Shown here piece after piece: positions 60,539-64,000 of a stretch of DNA of 64,000 nucleotides. The stretch is from Vibrio penaeicida. GTDB taxonomy: Bacteria; Pseudomonadota; Gammaproteobacteria; Enterobacterales; Vibrionaceae. Below the pieces are notes generated by a model. It did not search any database and had not been told where the DNA came from. It saw only the letters and a program-made list of their open reading frames with translations. The DNA is taken from contig NZ_AP025144.1 in the NCBI RefSeq assembly GCF_019977755.1, positions 1,178,001-1,242,000 of the forward strand. The letters are read 5' to 3'. A program made the position numbers and the translations under genes. Each line of letters starts with the position of its first letter. Position 1 is the first letter of the stretch.

Positions 60539-62614
60539 TTAATAATCGATACGTCTTTTGAATGGGGGTAATGAGTCTATTAAAGACTTGCCATAACGCT
60601 TTGTGACGAGTCGCCTGTCTAGGATGACGACTCTACCAGAATCTCGTTCCTTACGCAGCAATCTACCGACAGATTGAATGAGCTTTTTGCTGGCTTCTGG
60701 CACAGAAATTTGGAGAAATGGGTTTCCTCCTTTCCTCTCGATATACTCCGCATGAGCCTCTTCTACTGGAGAGGTGGGAACCGCAAAAGGAATTTTAGTA
60801 ATAATTAGGTTTTCTAATAATTCACCAGGTAAGTCTAACCCTTCTGAAAAACTCCCTGTTCCAAAGAGAATGCTGGTTTTTTTCTTACTGCAGTAAAATT
60901 TATGTTTCTTGAGGATCTCGTTGCGCGAGGTTTCGCCTTGGACTTGTAGCATCCATTTATTTTTCTTTGCGAGTTTCTCTATACCTTGCTCTACTTTATT
61001 CATTTGCCAATAAGAGGCAAACAAAACCAAGTTGGCCTTCCCCTCTTCTATATAGGAGGGAAGAGTTTCAATTAAACAATCGGTAAACTCGCTGGCTTGT
61101 GGCTCGAATTTAATTTTAGGTATGTAGAGCTCACCCTGATTTTGGTAATCAAAAGGAGAGGCGAGTGCAAGAAATTGTGTGCCGTCTTCCTTTTTCTCGC
61201 TGATCCCCGTCTGACGGCAGAAAAATGAAAAGGAGTTGAGGGCTCTCATCGTGGCAGAGACCAAAACAGCACCCGCGCAGCGACTCCACAATAGTTGGTC
61301 TAGTTGCCAGCCTACCTCTAACGGAGATACCGATATAATAAAGTCGCCCTCTCGCTCTTCCGAGGTTTCGACCCATCGAGCTAATGGTGCACCTTTCTCT
61401 CTTGTAGGCTCTGCCATTAAATGCCAAACCTTCGATAAATTTTCGTATCTTTGCAAGAAGAACCCAATCTCAGCCAATGCGGGCTCAGCTAAACGATTTG
61501 ATAACTCTCCTTCTTTTACGCGCTCGGAAATTAAATCGGCGATCTTAGCTAGAGCTTGCGCGCCCTTTTTACTCGCTTTCTTAAGTTCCTGAGATTCATT
61601 TTCTAGCCATGTCGGTAGCTCGCCGTGCTCAAAGCGGTAACTTTTTTCAACAAATAGCGAAGGGTCGAATTGTTTCGCCAGTTGGTTGAGGCTGGGTATT
61701 AGATGTTGTATCGAATCTTGAAGCTCATTTCTAAATCGACTTACTCGCTTGTCATCAGCTAGGGAGCACAGCTTTGCAGACTGTGAATTTAACTTCTCTA
61801 ACCAAGACGCCACTCCTTTTAAACTTGCCGAAGCAGATGAGTGATCACGTGCCACTTTAGGGAGGTGGTGGGCTTCATCAAAGACAAAAATAGTCTGTTC
61901 AGGCTCCGGAAGAATAACTCCGCCTCCTAATTCAGCGTCTGCCATGACTAAGCTGTGATTTGCGATAATAACGTCGACTTTATCTAACTGAGAGCGTGCT
62001 TTTTGAAAAGGGCAGTCGCGGTGAGAAGGTAATGTTGCATTACAGCTGTGTTTGTCGCTGACAATACGTGACCATAAAATATCTGATATAGGGGTTGACC
62101 ATGAGTCTCGCTCCCCATCCCATTTATTTGAACTTAATTGAGAGTACATTTGCTGCAACGTTTCTATATCGCTGCTCGATGGCTTGTTTTCAAAAATAGC
62201 GATTTGTTGATCTGAGCTCCCACTTGCTATGGCTAGTTTTTCAGCACAGCAATATCTTTGCCGACCTTTTGCTAATGCAAATGAAAACGGAACATCGCTA
62301 ATTCTACGAAATAGTGGGAGGTCTTTGTGAACCAGTTGTTCTTGTAGCGCAACTGTTGCGGTAGAGATCACTACCTTCTTCTTACTAAAAGACGCAAAAG
62401 GGATGGCACTCATTAAATATGCTAAAGACTTACCGATTCCTGTTCCAGCTTCGGCAACAAGCATTCTATTTGACTTGTGATACTGTCCTGCCAATGTGCG
62501 AGCAATCTCTGATACGAGATAGTTTTGTGCCCGTCTTGGTATAAAGTTTTCTAAATGATTTTGCAGATTGCTATAGCTGCTGCGAATGGACTTTTGAATC
62601 GTTGTATTAAGCAT
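60539..62614 (-). CDS. dinG: ATP-dependent DNA helicase DinG
   Basis: XPD-type 5'-3' helicase that unwinds R-loops and forks. 691 residues: Walker A AEAGTGIGKSLAYL, four Cys for the iron-sulfur cluster (RQRYCC, HSCNA, HRDCPF), FVFDEAHHLP, VLVSATMRALNSF and SVGRLLRKERDSGRV. ATG 62614 gives MLNTTIQKSIR; an earlier in-frame start adds 13 atypical residues. YoaA is shorter and lacks this C-terminal match. Confidence 0.93.
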   Translation of the reverse strand: MLNTTIQKSIRSSYSNLQNHLENFIPRRAQNYLVSEIARTLAGQYHKSNRMLVAEAGTGIGKSLAYLMSAIPFASFSKKKVVISTATVALQEQLVHKDLPLFRRISDVPFSFALAKGRQRYCCAEKLAIASGSSDQQIAIFENKPSSSDIETLQQMYSQLSSNKWDGERDSWSTPISDILWSRIVSDKHSCNATLPSHRDCPFQKARSQLDKVDVIIANHSLVMADAELGGGVILPEPEQTIFVFDEAHHLPKVARDHSSASASLKGVASWLEKLNSQSAKLCSLADDKRVSRFRNELQDSIQHLIPSLNQLAKQFDPSLFVEKSYRFEHGELPTWLENESQELKKASKKGAQALAKIADLISERVKEGELSNRLAEPALAEIGFFLQRYENLSKVWHLMAEPTREKGAPLARWVETSEEREGDFIISVSPLEVGWQLDQLLWSRCAGAVLVSATMRALNSFSFFCRQTGISEKKEDGTQFLALASPFDYQNQGELYIPKIKFEPQASEFTDCLIETLPSYIEEGKANLVLFASYWQMNKVEQGIEKLAKKNKWMLQVQGETSRNEILKKHKFYCSKKKTSILFGTGSFSEGLDLPGELLENLIITKIPFAVPTSPVEEAHAEYIERKGGNPFLQISVPEASKKLIQSVGRLLRKERDSGRVVILDRRLVTKRYGKSLIDSLPPFKRRIDY

Positions 62615-63128
62615 TTTCTGCCTCTGATTTAACCGCGCGAGATTGTAGCACAATCCTGCTGTTGCATGTGTTTTCGTCAGAATGGCGTGCTTTTTAGGTA
62701 AATCTAGATCTCAATCACAAAAAAAAATTGAACGATCATGGGGTTAGGTAAAGTCGTTAAAAAGTATAGATAATAATATCAAGAAACCCTATTCAATAGA
62801 ATTATCGGCTAAATTTGTTGTGATAAGTTTGATTTATTAATTTTTTGTGCTGAAAAAATAAAAACAACAGGAAAAGATTTTTTATGAAAATGTGATGTGA
62901 TTTCACTCTAAAAGTTTATGTTGTCAATGTAAGTCATTGAATTTTATTTATTTACGATTTTTTATTTTTATTTTTTTAGTCATTTGACATGTAGCGGATT
63001 CTTCTGCAATCTTAACATCGAAATTTAGAGGAGTTGTGCCTTAAGCAAATGCTCGAGAACCGACTCTAATAAAACTAAATAAGGGAACCGAAAAGGAATT
63101 CCCAGCTAAGAAAAGGCAGTGGATTATT
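62615..63128. promoter_or_regulatory. ompU upstream region and long leader
   Basis: 514 bases without gene. Very A+T-rich from about 62750 to 62980, as expected of ToxR/H-NS-controlled porin promoters. TTGACA at 62984-62989 with 17 bases to CAATCT (63007-63012) is the likely promoter, giving a leader of about 110 bases. ToxR control is inferred from V. cholerae ompU. Confidence 0.6.
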
Positions 63129-64000
63129 ATGAAAAAGACTCTAGTAGCTCTAGCAGTTATGGCGGTTGCAGGTTCTGCAAACGCTTCTATCGAACTTTAC
63201 AACAAAGATGGCGTTACAGCTAACCTTAAAGGCGACATCGAAGTTCGTTACAAGAAAGGCTTTGCTAAAGATGGCGCAAAGCACTCTGACGCAGAACTAA
63301 CTCAAGAAGTTGATGATGCGGATTTCGCATTTGACCTACGTTACGCAGTGAACGACGATCTTCAAGTAGGCGGTTTCTTCGAAGTACAAGACACTGGTTC
63401 TAAAACTGGTGACGCGTACATCGGTTTCTATTCTGCTTCTATGGGTGACATCGTATTCGGTCGTACAGCAACTATTCTTGATGACCTAGGTATTGGTAGT
63501 GACTACCTATTCGGTGTTACATCTAAAGTAGATAACTTCGACTTCTCTGGCGATGAAGTTGTTAAGTACACCCTTGATAAGGGTCAATTCTACGGCGGTA
63601 TTGCGTTTCTTCAAAACAAATCTGCTGATCACGAAAAGCTAAAAGACGCGGATAGCAGCCACGTTGATGCTAAGCTTGGTGCACGTTTTGGTGATCTAGA
63701 TGTTCAAGGTTTCTTTGGTAAAACTAAAGGCGTTAAGACTGGTGGTGATTTAACTATCCTAGCATTGGAAGGTGCTTACACTATCGACGCACTTAAGCTG
63801 GAAGCTAGCTTTAGCCAAGGCAAACTTGATGAGTCTGGTTCTACAGTTAAAACTAACATCGTAGGTGCAGCTGCTACTTACACTATGGATGCCTGGACTT
63901 TCGGCGCTGGTCTATCTAACTCAAAAGCTGATACAGATGGTGCAGATGCAGTTAATAATTCATTCATCAATGCTGGTTATGCTCTAACTTCTAATGTAAC
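63129..64000 (+). CDS. ompU: OmpU-type outer-membrane porin, 5' part (continues beyond window)
   Basis: 290 codons to the window edge. Signal peptide MKKTLVALAVMAVAGSANA, then a beta-barrel porin: SIELYNKDGVTANLKGDIEV, DLRYAVNDDLQVGGFFEV and DAYIGFYSASMGDIVFGR, typical of Vibrio OmpU/OmpC-like trimeric porins. Strong codon bias suggests high expression. The neighbourhood does not separate OmpU from close paralogues. Confidence 0.88.
   Translation, partial: MKKTLVALAVMAVAGSANASIELYNKDGVTANLKGDIEVRYKKGFAKDGAKHSDAELTQEVDDADFAFDLRYAVNDDLQVGGFFEVQDTGSKTGDAYIGFYSASMGDIVFGRTATILDDLGIGSDYLFGVTSKVDNFDFSGDEVVKYTLDKGQFYGGIAFLQNKSADHEKLKDADSSHVDAKLGARFGDLDVQGFFGKTKGVKTGGDLTILALEGAYTIDALKLEASFSQGKLDESGSTVKTNIVGAAATYTMDAWTFGAGLSNSKADTDGADAVNNSFINAGYALTSNV

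Overview
The window looks like chromosomal DNA of a marine Vibrio (Vibrionaceae, Gammaproteobacteria). The basis is gene order (fabF-pabC-mltG-tmk-holB-tatD-ptsG; pykA-mlc-cheV; sohB, cmk-rpsA-ihfB-lapAB-pyrF; cysB; ald/lrp-ftsK-lolA-rarA-serS; bioA/bioBFCD; htpX; dinG-yfcA-priC-rsmS; an OmpU-type porin), the Vibrio-style hut heme genes and the protein sequences themselves. No rRNA, tRNA, CRISPR array, transposase or integrase was seen.

Layout. 1-4868: end of the fatty-acid/folate/DNA-replication operon (fabF partial, pabC, mltG, tmk, holB, tatD-like), tightly overlapped. 5352-6851: ptsG, with an upstream region holding a CRP-like site and several inverted repeats. 6921-12319: divergent heme-uptake locus (hutDCB leftward, hutWXZ rightward) with a Fur-box-like sequence between; tonB-exbBD is not present here. 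12552-16472: a small outer-membrane-like protein, a sodium-coupled amino-acid transporter with its 32-residue small subunit, an unrecognised 30-residue membrane peptide and a patatin-like lipase. 16571-22552: pykA, mlc, cheV, an SDR and sohB. 22585-22678: a structured RNA or complex terminator. 22766-27960: cmk, rpsA, ihfB, lapAB, pyrF.

28066-33938 is the accessory region. The resident miaE gene (tRNA 2-methylthio-N6-isopentenyladenosine hydroxylase) is split: its 3' part lies at 28066-28710 and its first 51 codons at 33783-33938. Between them sit about 5 kb holding a second, complete and diverged miaE, followed by a three-gene A+T-rich operon: an alpha/beta-hydrolase with a C-terminal extension, a small middle protein, and a Rad50/SMC-like ABC ATPase with a CPLC zinc hook. 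That architecture fits the ABC-three-component/Lamassu type of anti-phage or anti-plasmid system, with a lipase/hydrolase-type effector. The element appears to have disrupted a tRNA-modification gene and to carry its own working copy.

34002-51194: core genes (a coiled-coil membrane-anchored protein, cysB, a METTL25-like methyltransferase, ald/lrp, ftsK, lolA, rarA, serS and the biotin operon). 51556-58665: htpX, then an eight-gene overlapping operon (NTF2-like, SDR, FAD oxidoreductase, DUF1365, CFA-synthase-like, DUF2878, chalcone-isomerase-like, DUF3833 lipoprotein). Two TGTACA-type palindromes precede it, suggesting a MerR/LitR-like light or stress regulator acting on membrane-lipid modification. 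A 266-bp palindromic repeat follows at 58667-58932, and two of its ends meet head-on upstream of cysB. 59020-62614: dinG-yfcA-priC-rsmS, leftward. The window closes inside an OmpU-type porin gene.
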